Assembly (NCBI RefSeq): GCF_002443255.2
Contig: NW_019211454.1
Span: forward strand, 10,376,248 to 10,440,247
Source of the DNA: Varroa destructor
Lineage: Eukaryota > Arthropoda > Arachnida > Mesostigmata > Varroidae
Reading direction: 5' to 3'
DNA length: 64,000 bases
The notes beneath the pieces were generated by a model. That model was not told the origin of the DNA and searched no databases. It saw only the letters and a program-made list of their open reading frames with translations. Positions 11,201-23,180 of the stretch are shown here, in pieces; positions within the stretch are counted from its first letter, which is position 1, and the number at the start of each line of letters is the position of its first letter. The position numbers were made by a program, and so were the translations under genes.

Positions 11201-14200
11201 TTGTTCCTTAGCAAATTTTCATTTCCATAGCTTGCATATGATTTAGCTATTCTAGACTGGACTTGAGTGACGAATAGGACAAGGCTATACCACTCACATG
11301 AAAGCCTGGAACTTTACTAAGGTAAGAATACTAACTTGTGAGGCAATGCAGGCTTAAATGGTCCGGAAAAAGGACGATTTTACACTTGCCCTAACAATCA
11401 TGTAGTCGGCTTCACTTAGAAATTGCTTAGCATTACTGAATAATAATTACCTGGTGTTGTTAATTATAATTTAAGCATCGCTTGTGTGTCTAACTTCTAG
11501 CAATTTATGTTAAACATGAAGCAATTGACGTTTCGTATGATACTACCCCGTATAAAACAAATCAGTAATTGAGCACGGTCAATGAAGTTATTGTTTGACA
11601 TTCAATTCTGTGCTATATGAAGCACAGTAATAACTATTGCCTCACGATAACTGGTGGCTCGTGGTAATCGTCGACTGCAAAGTAGACTATGGACTGCGTA
11701 TTTAGTCTATCTATTAAATGATAATTTTTTCTAGATATCTCCTTTTAAAATCCTCCTCCTTTTAAAAAAAAAAGAATAAAAAGAAGATTAACACCTAACA
11801 AATGTTCATCAAAACTCTTCCTCTGAAGTTCCTCAATGAATAACGCAAGCATATAGGCTAACTTTTTCGTGAATGGTTGAAAACTTTTTTTGAAAAGGCC
11901 AGAATTCTTTTTATGCATAATTAAGGCAGAAACCGTAGTTAGCGTCCATTCTGGATGTGTGCTTATTGCAAGCAAGCATTTCATACCCTTTACATAGAAA
12001 AAAAAAAGTTTTTCCGTTCGTGTCAGACTAATTGAGATAGGCCTGGATTGAGCGCATTGAAATAGTTACTTTAGGTGGCCCCTGTGTAAATAACTTAGCG
12101 TACAGTTCAGAAAAAACAGGGTCCTTAGTTGGTAGTAGCAGAGTAGTATAAAAGTAATCAAATAAGAGAGTAGATAAAGGAAATTAAAAAATAATAATAA
12201 TAACAACGATCTGGCGGAAATCTATTGTTGCAGTAACGTACAACGGCTCCGCGTGTATAATCACTTTGAATGACCGAGGGGCAAAATCGCCTCCTCAAAG
12301 TTCAAGATCAGTCCAAAACTGTACACGTTCCTTCAGCGCTTCATATTCAGCCCGTACGTCAGATCTTTGACATATATAATTATCTCCAGTTTAATATAGA
12401 TAATATCATCACACACAAGAAAGCAAATTCGAAACAGCGCGTATCTATGTGTGTACGCATGTGTATAATACACATTATAGTTTCCGCGTGACTGTTACCA
12501 GAATTAGGTCGGTAAGTAACGTGGGTTTGCTAGCCTTTTTGCGTGAAAATTCAATGACTTTTAAGTTCCACATGCACAGCAGAAAATAAAATAGTTATAT
12601 CTGATCATATTGTAAATAATAGATTATATGTGCGTAAGCAGATTATACAATATAATGCGCGCATTGCACATTCCTAATTCGTTTGCTCTGTCTTGTCATA
12701 TCCGTTTTTTCATGGATAGTAGAAACCACAGGAGATCTTTCTATAGGCTCATTGTCACAGTAGTAAGAAGGCTATTTAATTGTACGTAGATTAGTGTAGA
12801 GAGGCACATCTTTTCAACCAGTGAATAGTTATCGTTCGTTCCGGATATGGAACATTCGTTCCGGAAAGAGAACATCTGAGAGATAGCAACTGGTTGGATC
12901 ATCGAGTGCTAGCTTTACGGGCCCATGCACTCATCTGCTGGGCACCCACGCTGCTGACAGTTCGCCCAGGTAGCATTAAGCGAGAACACGTCGCTTGCTT
13001 CTCCTGGATGCCCGTGTGCATTTGTCTTTCCTTTCTTTTTTTCTATTTGCTTTCTTTTGTTTGTACATCTGCTTCTTTTTTGCTATCGCCTTTCAGCAGC
13101 GAAGGATCTGAAGTCACTCGGCCGATACGAATTAGCCGAAAACAACTACACACGAATAGTACCCTATAAATATAGCTCAGGCGAACCTGATCAATGGCCA
13201 ACAAACCAACGGTGCTCCTTTATTGCATGATACACCTGTTGATAGTAGCCACTATAGTTGCTACACTCTCGTAGAATCGCATAGATTGCGGCCAGCCTCA
13301 CTAAAACTCTTCTATGATAATAATTGATGTTCTCATCTAAACAATGCTTGGTTATGTTGATAGCATCATAGGCACCCTCTGTCGTCGAGATTTTTTTTCT
13401 CTAAATGCACAAAAACCGTGCGAGTACCATCACTTAGTCAGCAAGACAGTCAATCGTGATAGAGAAAGGCGGGACCTAAGTAGGTAAGTACGGTACGGAA
13501 ATGCAAAAATAACTTTGTCAACTGTTACAGGGGGGGGTCGCATCGAACGAACATGTAAAGCAGAATCAAAGAGATCTATAGAGTTTGCATAGTTCGCTTG
13601 AGAGTTACTGGAGCATCTTACCACAAACTAAATGATCCAATACTCAGTAGTTTCATGGGGGTTCTTACTGCTACACGCTGCTGGTATGCCACAGGCTGGT
13701 CCGGCAATCTATGCATAAGTCATCGCTGCAAAGCGTTTTTGCTTACGGACGAATTTTTGCCGGTCTACGCGGTCCCCAAGCAGTAGTCTAGGGTGAGCAG
13801 CGCTACTGGCATGAGCGATCAGGCCGCGTGCAAAAACAAAAATAGCTGCTTGAACTAATGTGTTGGGACTGACGAGCCAGCTGTCTCCTATAGCAACAAA
13901 AAGGTCTGATTCGAAACCGAGAAGAAACAAAGATTAGGTCGGCCATTTGGTTTGTGGATAGTCCTGATTCTTCAATACCTTGCTCCAGCCTACATACCCG
14001 CCTTTCTTATCACCTCGCCTGAGCCGTGTGTTGCCAGAGAAAATAGCGAGTATCATCGCTTGGCCGCCCACAAGGGTCGAGCAAGTAAAAATATAGATAG
14101 ATTCGTCATGAGTGAACAAAATAAATAATGCTAGAACAACTGCGCCGCGAAAACCGCTATTGAAATGGTATATGTTCATCTCGAAAAAAGAAAAATCAAA

Positions 14201-14480
14201 AAAGTAAGTTGACTACTCATTCAGCTGGTTTAAATTTAAAAAAAAAACAGGTTTGTTCACGAAAGGCTTCGGTTGTGTACCGCTCACAAATTTGGCATAA
14301 TCCAGCAATGTGCGTGGGTATTTTCGTAAATGATTCACCAGTTACTACTTAGTGCCTATTTGCAGTGCGGTGTTAACACAACGTAACCTCAAAACCATCG
14401 CCAAAAATTATTACAACAGGTTTTTCATTATGTTTCGGCTGGCAATGCTTTCTCTCTTCTGTTAGCTGCTAGCCCGCGAC
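8260..14480. other. Presumed receptor first intron or intergenic DNA
   Basis: No recognised gene. At 9447-9857 both strands stay open for over 200 bp, with no family match. If the 7.9-kb promoter drives the receptor, this is its first intron. Confidence 0.45.
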
Positions 14481-14508
14481 TAACTAACGTCGTTGTGTCC
14501 TTCTTCTG

Positions 14509-14522
14509 CTACTGTTTTCAGA
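14509..14522 (+). other. Splice acceptor of the receptor's coding exon
   Basis: A pyrimidine-rich tract ending in TGTTTTCAG, with the AG at 14520-14521, lies 170 bp before the receptor ATG. It predicts that the receptor mRNA has at least one upstream non-coding exon and that the coding exon starts near 14522. The matching donor is not proven; the best candidate is the GTAAGT at 7980. Confidence 0.45.
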
Positions 14523-14691
14523 GTCCAACTTCTGTCCTTCATATGGGCAACTGTGCGATCCCCTGCCAGCAGCCATTGCTTGGAAATCACCAAAAGAAAA
14601 AGAAGACTGGACTAAATTGATCAGCTCAACGACGCCCTCGGAAAAGTCAACGACGAACGGACGAGGAAGCTGAATACTGGCAAAGTACACG

Positions 14692-15753
14692 ATGGGGCCT
14701 GTGACACCACTTTATGCGGAGACATTGATAACGGCTTCGGACTCGATCAGTCCCGAGCTTCCAGAAGATCTCTACGAATTAGCCGAATTCCGCTTTGGTT
14801 TCCGGTCAGCTCGCGCCGCCGTTAACATTGTGGCGATCGCGCTTTCCATAACGATATTGGCCTCTAGTCGATGGCTACATCGGCCAGCTAGCCCGCTGTT
14901 CATACTGATCTTGCATGTTCTATTCGTCAATACCCTAATTGCTTTTATTCACGTACTGTTTTACGCTGAGACGGTTGCTATCGATAAACCTGCGTTAAGG
15001 CAGTTTCATTGTGCGGCATTGCTGGCTCAATTTGTCACAGCAACGGCTTTTTTCGTAGCAGCGCTGAATCTTCTAACTGTTGGCATCATTCACGCGATTG
15101 AGTTATACCGTCCCGTCATCTGGATTCATACGACGATGCTATCAAAACATCGAGCGTTCGGTGTGATTATTCTCGAGTGGTTCGGGGCAGCATTATTGTT
15201 CGCGTACTTCTATTTGCCACGGCCGGATTTTACGAGCGCGGCCTGCCAGTCGCATCCGACAGACCTATTCGATATAGATGTGCTACTCATTGTTACAACT
15301 GTAGTCATGGCTCCATTTGGCCTTTCTTGGCTTCTTTACTGCGCATTAATCATTTCGCTGTGCTGCCAATCGTCACGATATACCGACGCGTCGCGTAATC
15401 ACCTCTACACCTCCCTCTATGTACTAATAACATTCAGCATAGGCTTCTTGCCGGATTTAGTATTTGCAATACTGTTTTGTGAGCACTGCCCGCTATACGG
15501 CTCTCATTGGGACGGCTATTATTTGGCGATGGCCGCTGATATGGTAAGAGCAGCTTTGATGAGCACAAAGTTTCTCCTCGACCCCATAATCTGCATATGG
15601 CGAATATGGGAAGTGCGCTCAAGTCTACGAGAGATGCTTTCCTGTTGGGAAGGAAATGGTGTTGATGGAGCCAAAGACAGGGCGGAATCGCCTGAGGGGA
15701 ACGGTCGCTCTATATCGACAGTGTCCACATCGATCATTGGTTTTTACGAGTAA
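14692..15753 (+). CDS. Intronless rhodopsin-like (class A) seven-transmembrane receptor, orphan
   Basis: A 353-aa open frame with seven hydrophobic segments at about residues 41-60, 68-91, 105-136, 155-175, 194-225, 240-263 and 276-304. Class A landmarks are present: N45 in TM1, C107 at the top of TM3 with C185 in the second extracellular loop (the conserved disulfide), a GFLP tetrad in TM6 in place of CWxP, and DPIIC in TM7 in place of NPxxY. The DRY motif after TM3 is missing; the sequence there is IIHAIELYRP. The start is well supported because an in-frame TGA lies seven codons upstream with no other ATG between. The N-terminus is short with no clear signal peptide, and the tail after TM7 is about 49 aa and Ser-rich at its end. 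By family it is a plasma-membrane G-protein-coupled receptor; the ligand cannot be read from sequence. The missing DRY and altered NPxxY may mean unusual G-protein coupling. Confidence 0.85.
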   Translation: MGPVTPLYAETLITASDSISPELPEDLYELAEFRFGFRSARAAVNIVAIALSITILASSRWLHRPASPLFILILHVLFVNTLIAFIHVLFYAETVAIDKPALRQFHCAALLAQFVTATAFFVAALNLLTVGIIHAIELYRPVIWIHTTMLSKHRAFGVIILEWFGAALLFAYFYLPRPDFTSAACQSHPTDLFDIDVLLIVTTVVMAPFGLSWLLYCALIISLCCQSSRYTDASRNHLYTSLYVLITFSIGFLPDLVFAILFCEHCPLYGSHWDGYYLAMAADMVRAALMSTKFLLDPIICIWRIWEVRSSLREMLSCWEGNGVDGAKDRAESPEGNGRSISTVSTSIIGFYE

Positions 15754-15823
15754 GACCAGCTCTGACAACGTGTCATTATTGACAAGGTATTTACAAAAAC
15801 GCTGTAATGCTGCTTTTCGTCCA

Positions 15824-15829
15824 AATAAA
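15824..15829 (+). terminator. Poly(A) signal AATAAA of the receptor gene
   Basis: The canonical AATAAA hexamer lies 71 bp after the receptor's TAA stop, which fits a short 3' UTR. Confidence 0.6.
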
Positions 15830-18800
15830 AGGTGCCTGTCTATTCCCTAACCAGAACATACATTGATTACACGCATGTGCATCCACAAGCGCAGTAGGTG
15901 TACGTACTGTCGCATCTGTACACATACACCACGACACCATGTGCATGTGCACATGTCTGGTCGACGGTCAGTAGATAGCTAGCATGAATTTGTACGTGCC
16001 TTTTTTTTCTGGACGAGAAAATCCTATTCAGAAGATAGAATATTGGCGACTTTTTTTGAAGATCGAATGGAACCCCGTTGCTTCACCAACAACATTGTAC
16101 CTGATAAGTGAATTATAAAACTTCTTTTACAAGTCCAAAGGTGTAATTAGAAATTTTCGATGTCCTGTAATGAAATTTCTCTGTTAACGCGTTTGGCTGA
16201 ACAATGTAAAGATTTAGCTAGTTACGGCGTGCTAAAATTAGAGGACCACCCAAAGATACTGCTACATACGTGTGCATGACGTACGAGTACGATGATATTT
16301 AGCCGTGGATATAATCAGTATGCCCCAAGGGACATGTTTCGAATATGGAAGAAAAATACTCTAGCACAATATTGCCACGATTTCCACAATAGCTGCATGA
16401 TGAGATACGCACATAACTGGTTTCGGGGTGGCTTTAGGGGTTGCAGTTTATTCAGGCGCACCCAAATGGGGGATCCCCAATGAAATGGCTGAGTGCGGAC
16501 AGACGCCTTTATAATTACCTAACCAAAAAGTTCTGATCAAGTTGAACAGTCTAACGATAATGGATCGATGCATGCTGAGAGCGATGGACAAACAACGCTT
16601 GCTATAGCTGAGTAATAAAGTCAGCAATGAACTCTGTTAAATAAATAAAATTGTGTCAGTCGTTACAAAACGAAAAAAATGTGTACAGGCCCCGTTTCTG
16701 ACTCGAAGAAATAACGATTGACACGCTAAACGAGAAAATATATACATTGAAAAGCCGCTACCCGGTCCGAAATTATAGTCGCGTTGGCTTGGTATCATTA
16801 TTGCCATTGCTGCTTGATTAATATTTCTGTTATCACGAAATATTACAGCTTCAGTAGAATTTCAGAAGCAACGAAGCTCAAATACTACATCATATGGCAC
16901 TCATTCGGCGATCATGACCGTTAACGTACACTTCACTTGCTAATCATGAATCAGAGATATCAACAAATGTATTCTGTTGTCACCATCGATTTGGATCCTT
17001 ACGACCGCTCCCTGTATGCCAGTGACATCTGAAGACAATGATACGGATGAACTGATGTTGGTAGCGGCGCTTATTGTCATCGAAGAGGCTTCTATTTGGA
17101 ACGGTCCGAGCAAACCGAAAGAGGTGGTCCTCTCCATTGCAGTTCAATCATTGGCCTCTGTCGTCCGTAATCGCGGCGTAACTTATAACAGCGTACGGCC
17201 AGAGCGAAGCCGATATAGGACAAGTGTACGGAATCAATTGGTTCGCCAATAAAGACAAGTGGTAAATACCGTCGCACATGAACAGTCAGGCAAGCATATA
17301 TGCGTATACAGACAGGTACATATGACCAAAAAAACCGAAGCATAAAAATTAAATACAACGATAGGAACACCATTTTAGCTACCATGGGCTATCGCGGTGT
17401 ATTATAAAGCTGCACACAAGGGACAGGACCTCTAGTAGTAAGATTCTTTCGTTCTGGAGATCTTTACAAGTAGGTCCTTCACAGCTGTTAGCCTTGTTAT
17501 TGTTCCAACCGAAATATAATTTTGTCCGCACCGCGGCCTAATTACAAATACTACCATAGCCACGTCAAAGCAGGTGGGCGAGGCGAGGAACGACCTCAAT
17601 ATAACGATGAAAAGAGGAACTGCGTCCTTTCCAATTGTTTGGGAGTGTGCTCTGCTTCGCTACGGACGCCTTTGAAGACTACAAATAATAATAATAGTAA
17701 CTGTTAGTTAAAATTCTCCCAGTTTCAGATCGCCACGTGTCTGCGTGCATACTAAGTAAATACACGAATAGCGTGGATAAACACTGAGAAAAAACAAACC
17801 ATAGATCCTCATTATTCCTCGGCACGATACCATAATCACAATAAATGACCTTCAGTCATTTCACGGATGCTTGTTGACTGTGTCTCTATGTGTGCGTCTG
17901 TGTGTATGTATGCGCTACAAGGTAGTTACGGCGCATAGAGGCCCTCAGGCACCAGCATGACCGCAACAAGGCCACTAACGTCCTATGAAGTCGCGTAATG
18001 CTTCTCTGATGCTTAATTATCAACGCGAAGTAGTAGCGATAATTTCAAAGTAGCTTAACTGTCGGAAATGGAATAGACAATAGGGGGAGAATGTGTATCT
18101 GCTTTTATCAAAAGCAGACCTAAAACATTCAACTATTTCTTATACATTGAAGTAAACAGCAGCATATACATTAAGTTTTCATGTACAATAACGGCCGTTT
18201 GAACTTCAGCAAGTAAGTAAACGAGAAAAGACAGAACTTTTTTGAATAGAGTGACGTAGAAACGCTGTTTAGTACAGATCAAAGCTATTCAATAACTAAA
18301 GCTAACAATGATAAATCACCACTTTGTCCGGATGCGAAAAACATCAAGAGAAAAAAATAAATAAGAAACACGTGCCACGTGCGTGTCATTGCCTATGGAA
18401 GTAAAACACCTTTGAGAAGGGACGCTACACTTATACCGGTATCCGCAAGAGGGCACCCACTGCTTCCTCTCATCTCGATTTTTGATCCTTATAGTCTGGA
18501 CATCGCAGAGACCATTACAGTTAATGACATTAAAATTTAATGAATCAAAGTGTGTCTAAAAGAAAATAGGGTTTATGCGAAATTTATAGCGCATATACAG
18601 TTCTATTGTTGGCGTTCTATTCTATACACGGTAAGCCTATATAATAGTGTGAAGTCCTACGGCACAATCGCTGTCCCAACAGAGCTACCCTAACTAACGC
18701 TACGGTTTTCATAACTAAATACAAGGTAGGTGAAGTTATAAAAGAGATTGCCTAAGTGGTTTTTGCTGACATTTACGTCCTGTTTATGTCGAATATGTTT

Positions 18801-19327
18801 TTTACATTCTCTGTAATACATGTGTAACAGTTATAGTAGTTGTATTCATTCTACCGTTTACAAATGGAGATAAGTTTTAATTACTGTTTACCAAATAATA
18901 TCTACTCGCGAAATTTACCTTACTTCTATCACAATAGAGGTAGAATACAGAGCTTGCTATTTGTAAATGTGAAAAGTCAAAAAGCAGCTTCATTTTGTTA
19001 TATTAGTAATACAGTCGAGAAGCAAGAACCACCATCAGCCTGTAACCCTTCTGTGCTGTCAGGGAAAAGCAATGATGCATGTACTAGATATATTTTAGTT
19101 ACACCCATGGATCCATGAAGAGTCCGGCTGTCGTGAAGTCGACGATCGAGTACCATCAGCGGCTGAAAAATTGAAAGCGACATTGGACGATAAAACGATT
19201 CAACAATAAATATAGCCACTGACAGCATACTGCCGTATCTTGGTGAAAAAAATGTATTGCTTTTCACACAAAAAAGAGAGACCTAAACCTCGTTACTTTG
19301 GCCATAGTCAGGGAGTTGTCTGATCAA

Positions 19328-19347
19328 AGAGAGAGAGAGGGAGAAAG

Positions 19348-19404
<57 letters not shown>
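19328..19404. repeat. (GA)n microsatellite
   Basis: A perfect GA tract of 27 units at 19351-19404, preceded by an interrupted GA/GGGA stretch from 19328. Confidence 0.97.
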
Positions 19405-19405
<1 letters not shown>

Positions 19406-22400
19406 GAGATGTGATATTAACCATAGAGCCGAAATTCTGACAAATCGCTGCGTTTGAATAGTTCGGCGAATCAAGCATCTCCTAATTTCATATCGAACAC
19501 ACTTATATTAGGTTGCTAAAATATCATGTCATCATTTCACACAGATTTGTCCAGGGTGTGTGGTTCGCGTCCTAATTAACGCCTTGCTTTTTGGTTATTC
19601 ATTAACATATCAAACAGAAGTTGTTGTACCATTCACCTAATAGATCCTTGATCTTATTATAGAAATGTCCTAATGTCTGCAAATCTGGATTTCGCCACTG
19701 GAAGCCGTTGGCCAAATTTGATTAATTCGATTCTTCTTAATGTCTTCGTAGCTAGACAGCACACAATGATACTGTTCCACGATATGTGAAGCTCATTATT
19801 TATTGTTCCTCTGTGCTCATTTTGCAACATGCAAAGGAATAGGGTCAAACGTCGGGAAGTCGGAGCTTAGCAGTGTTCCACTACTTCTACAGCCTTAGCA
19901 GACAGGGGCCAACTGAGCTATAACAGGGTATTCAGCTTTTATTTAGACATTTGCTAATATATAATGCGTAGCATGAAGGGACGTCGCGAAATGACCCATC
20001 TAACAGCGCAAGTTTGTTCCAACAATCTTACAGCTCAGTTGAATGGAAGTACTTACCGATCCTGAAGCTCAGGACAATATAACACAGAAGTCGACCGACC
20101 CTTTTAACCAACATACACAAACGACATTTTGAATAGCTTAAATGGACAGAATAAAACGCTATATGTACCACTATCTCGTTTGATAACTTACCATTTTTAC
20201 TAGGCGCTACCATGGACAGATACTACAATGCATACGGTCAAAACGCTGCCAATATGTTATTAGCTGGTAGTTTTGACTTCTGCAAAATATACACAACAAT
20301 GTACAACAGAAGAAAAATATTGAGTAATTATCAAGCACTAAACAGTTATTAAGAGAATTGCTCAAAAGGGTCATCTTTCTCTTATATTACGCGTGTTATA
20401 AGACGAATTTTCTCTCGTAGAGGCCACTTCCATCAAAGCATTGCCTCATCAAACCTCCATTCAAAATAGCACGAAAACCGTTGAAGCTTTTATCTATGAA
20501 TATATACTTGATGCTTTTGAATGCTCGAATTCACTTACTGAAGAGGTAATAAAGCTCAGCAAAGAAAACATTGTTCCGGACAGACTCATGGGACCATGGG
20601 ATACCGATCTTATTTAGCAGAGAAAAATGGAAATTTCTGAATAAAAAATTGCTTTGGCAATTATAAATTTTGTGCTAATCTGTGAGATTGATGGCGTTCG
20701 AAAACATCCCAACTCACCTAGTTTCACTTACCTACTCAAGGCAATCATATAACTTTCGAAGTTGTGTCTACTAAATCACAACTTTCAATTTTCTTACTTT
20801 CAAACGAATACAAGCGCACACCCCGGTTCTATTCGTCTTTAAGCCTTCAACGATCGAGTTCCAAGTTTTGAAACAATCCGTACATAAACATTCTCTTAAT
20901 AAAACACTATACGATCTAATTAAGTTAGGAAAAAGAAAATAATCGTTACTTTACATATTTTTAACAAAAATCAAAATTCGAAAACCAAAGATTTTGTTTT
21001 AAAAAAAAAAGACTTTCCATTCTGAGGGCTATAGGCTTTCGCTACAGCCGAAGAAAAATTGCACAAAAAGAGCCAATCTTTAATTTTAAAACTTTTACCA
21101 GCAGCTGTTAAATATTCCTAGCAACTAATTCTTAAATTGTGTGTTTATAATAAATCGATGCTGTATAGTTTAACTTATGCACTCTTCAACCAAAAGGTTA
21201 ACCGTCTACGACGCCGCGCTATACTGCAATCTAAAATGCTCTCGTTCCCAGATGCGAATCAGCCTAAACGAATAAACAAACGAAAAAACCTTTCTATCTT
21301 GTAATTGTCTACGATAGGACTCGTCTTTCGCTGCGAACTTAACTAAGAGAACTAACTTAACGAAGACTAAAAAAGTCTTCGCCGAAAAAGCCGTCGTTTC
21401 AGTTTAAGAGTGTACCTTCTACTCAACATGATGACTCCTCTTTAAAATAAGACAATCTATTGCACACAACCAAATACTGACGTTATCTTTTGCCATTATA
21501 GGACCTAAATACTAAACACAAGCATTCAGCAGTTAGTTTTGAAAACTTTGATTTGACTTTGAAGAACTTTGATTGAGAAGTTTAAGTGGGAAGATAATGA
21601 CATCAGGAATGTAGGGAACTTCATGACTGAAGACTAAATCTCTTGACAGGAGAAAAAAATTAAATTTGAATACCTTCTAGGATATTGATTATTAATTAAG
21701 GAAGATCAATTGTGCCCGGGTGGCGGATTATAAAGTTACTCCCGTAAAGGCATAAAGGTTCTATCTCACATATCTTTACGCCGAGCTTGATGGAAAGGTG
21801 TGCGCTTAATTCTATATTCAGCTTGCCAGGTTATGGCCACGAAAATATTGCTAAGTGGATTAGTCTGTCTGTCCTGTGAGAAGGACCCAGCCAAACTATA
21901 ACTCCTGCCTTATCAAACCTAATATTCAGTACTGCCAGACCCTTTCAGGCCCAAGGTAACCCTAAATCGTTACAAAAGTAACAGGATTTCCCTATTTCCC
22001 GATCATGAAAATAGGTTATTCTTGAGATCAATATTTTCTGAAGGTAGGTGTGGGAATGGAAAGCACGCAGTGTTGCTATTTGAGCACAGTTTGAAGCCTT
22101 ATCCAACTCCGGCAATTAGGATCGGGCTTGATGCGGCACAATATGAGCTCAGCAATATCGTATTTTTCCACTGTTTCCATCGAGAAAAAAGAAAGTGACC
22201 AAACAATGAGTGACAAAAATGTCCTATGCTACTCGTTGCAAATAACAAAGTAGGTCATCTCTAATTTGAACAAAGAATAATTGTTTTTTTACTTGCCTAG
22301 TTAAAAATGTATAAACATTTCATATACGGACCGAGGACGCTAATAGCTATCCCAAAACTGGGAGCCATTTAACATTAGTTTTCACTATATCAGACTTTTT

Positions 22401-23140
22401 GCAGCGATATTTTCCTCACAAAACTTACTGGATAGGCTCAGCAAGGAAAGCCAGCTTCCATGTAATTAGCTTGATGCCCAAAAAACTAAGGCCATACCAC
22501 GAAGCTTAAGCTTGAAGAGCTATATTCACAGATTCAGGAACCATTCGGGAAGGCTATTTTTTCTCAGTTACAGGAAACTCTCTAAATGAGGTAGTCTCGG
22601 TAGCCCAGAACTTATAGAACGCTAGACTGTGTTTGCTAGGATAAATTTAAGCTTCGGGCTATCGAAAGAATAGACATTGCATTTTACACTCACGACAACG
22701 CCCCATAACGTACGAAGAGTAGTTGTCTCCGCGCACACGAGATTCTAATCCTTCGCAGAATAGTGCACATAGGCGTTTGACTTTCCGAACGGACACATTT
22801 AACGCGATTAGTAACCTCCGTGCGAGGTTATCAGGTCGTGTTCATTACCTATCTAAAAATCTACGCCAACTATTTTTTTTTCGCGGATCAGAAATGCAGT
22901 TACTGTCTTCACTGTTGATACAAATCGACCTTTCCGTGGAAACCAAACAACCATATTGCAGCAGAGGTGACCTCAAGCATCGATATTCGTCCAATAAAAT
23001 TAAAATTGATATACTGAGAAAACGAGATTCGTCAAAATGGCATCTTATAAAAACGTCGTGACCTTCAACCTTTGTCACAAAAGTAGTCATAATTTTATCA
23101 AACGTTTCTTTTTCAATCGCCTGCAGGAACTCTCAATCTA

Positions 23141-23180
23141 ATAACATTAGTCAGAGTACTTTACTCTGACTTAATGTTAT
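23141..23180. repeat. 18-bp inverted repeat with one bulge
   Basis: ATAACATTAGTCAGAGTA (23141-23158) pairs with 23162-23180 across a 3-nt loop, with a single extra T in the right arm. It is AT-rich and outside any recognised gene. Confidence 0.85.

Noticed and set aside
12894..13169. 91-codon frame with a hydrophobic, Phe/Leu-rich middle
   Set aside because: The hydrophobic stretch comes from a pyrimidine-rich tract (CTTTCTTTT-type sequence), not from a recognisable membrane protein.
16940..17252. Several frames open at once on both strands near 17 kb
   Set aside because: No frame has a domain or consistent splice sites; probably chance in a stop-poor patch.
22585..22598. TGAGGTAGTC resembling the let-7 seed
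   Set aside because: Only the first bases match and no hairpin surrounds it.
22723..23061. 112-codon plus-strand frame
   Set aside because: No ATG at its start, no recognisable protein features, and an equally open antisense frame.
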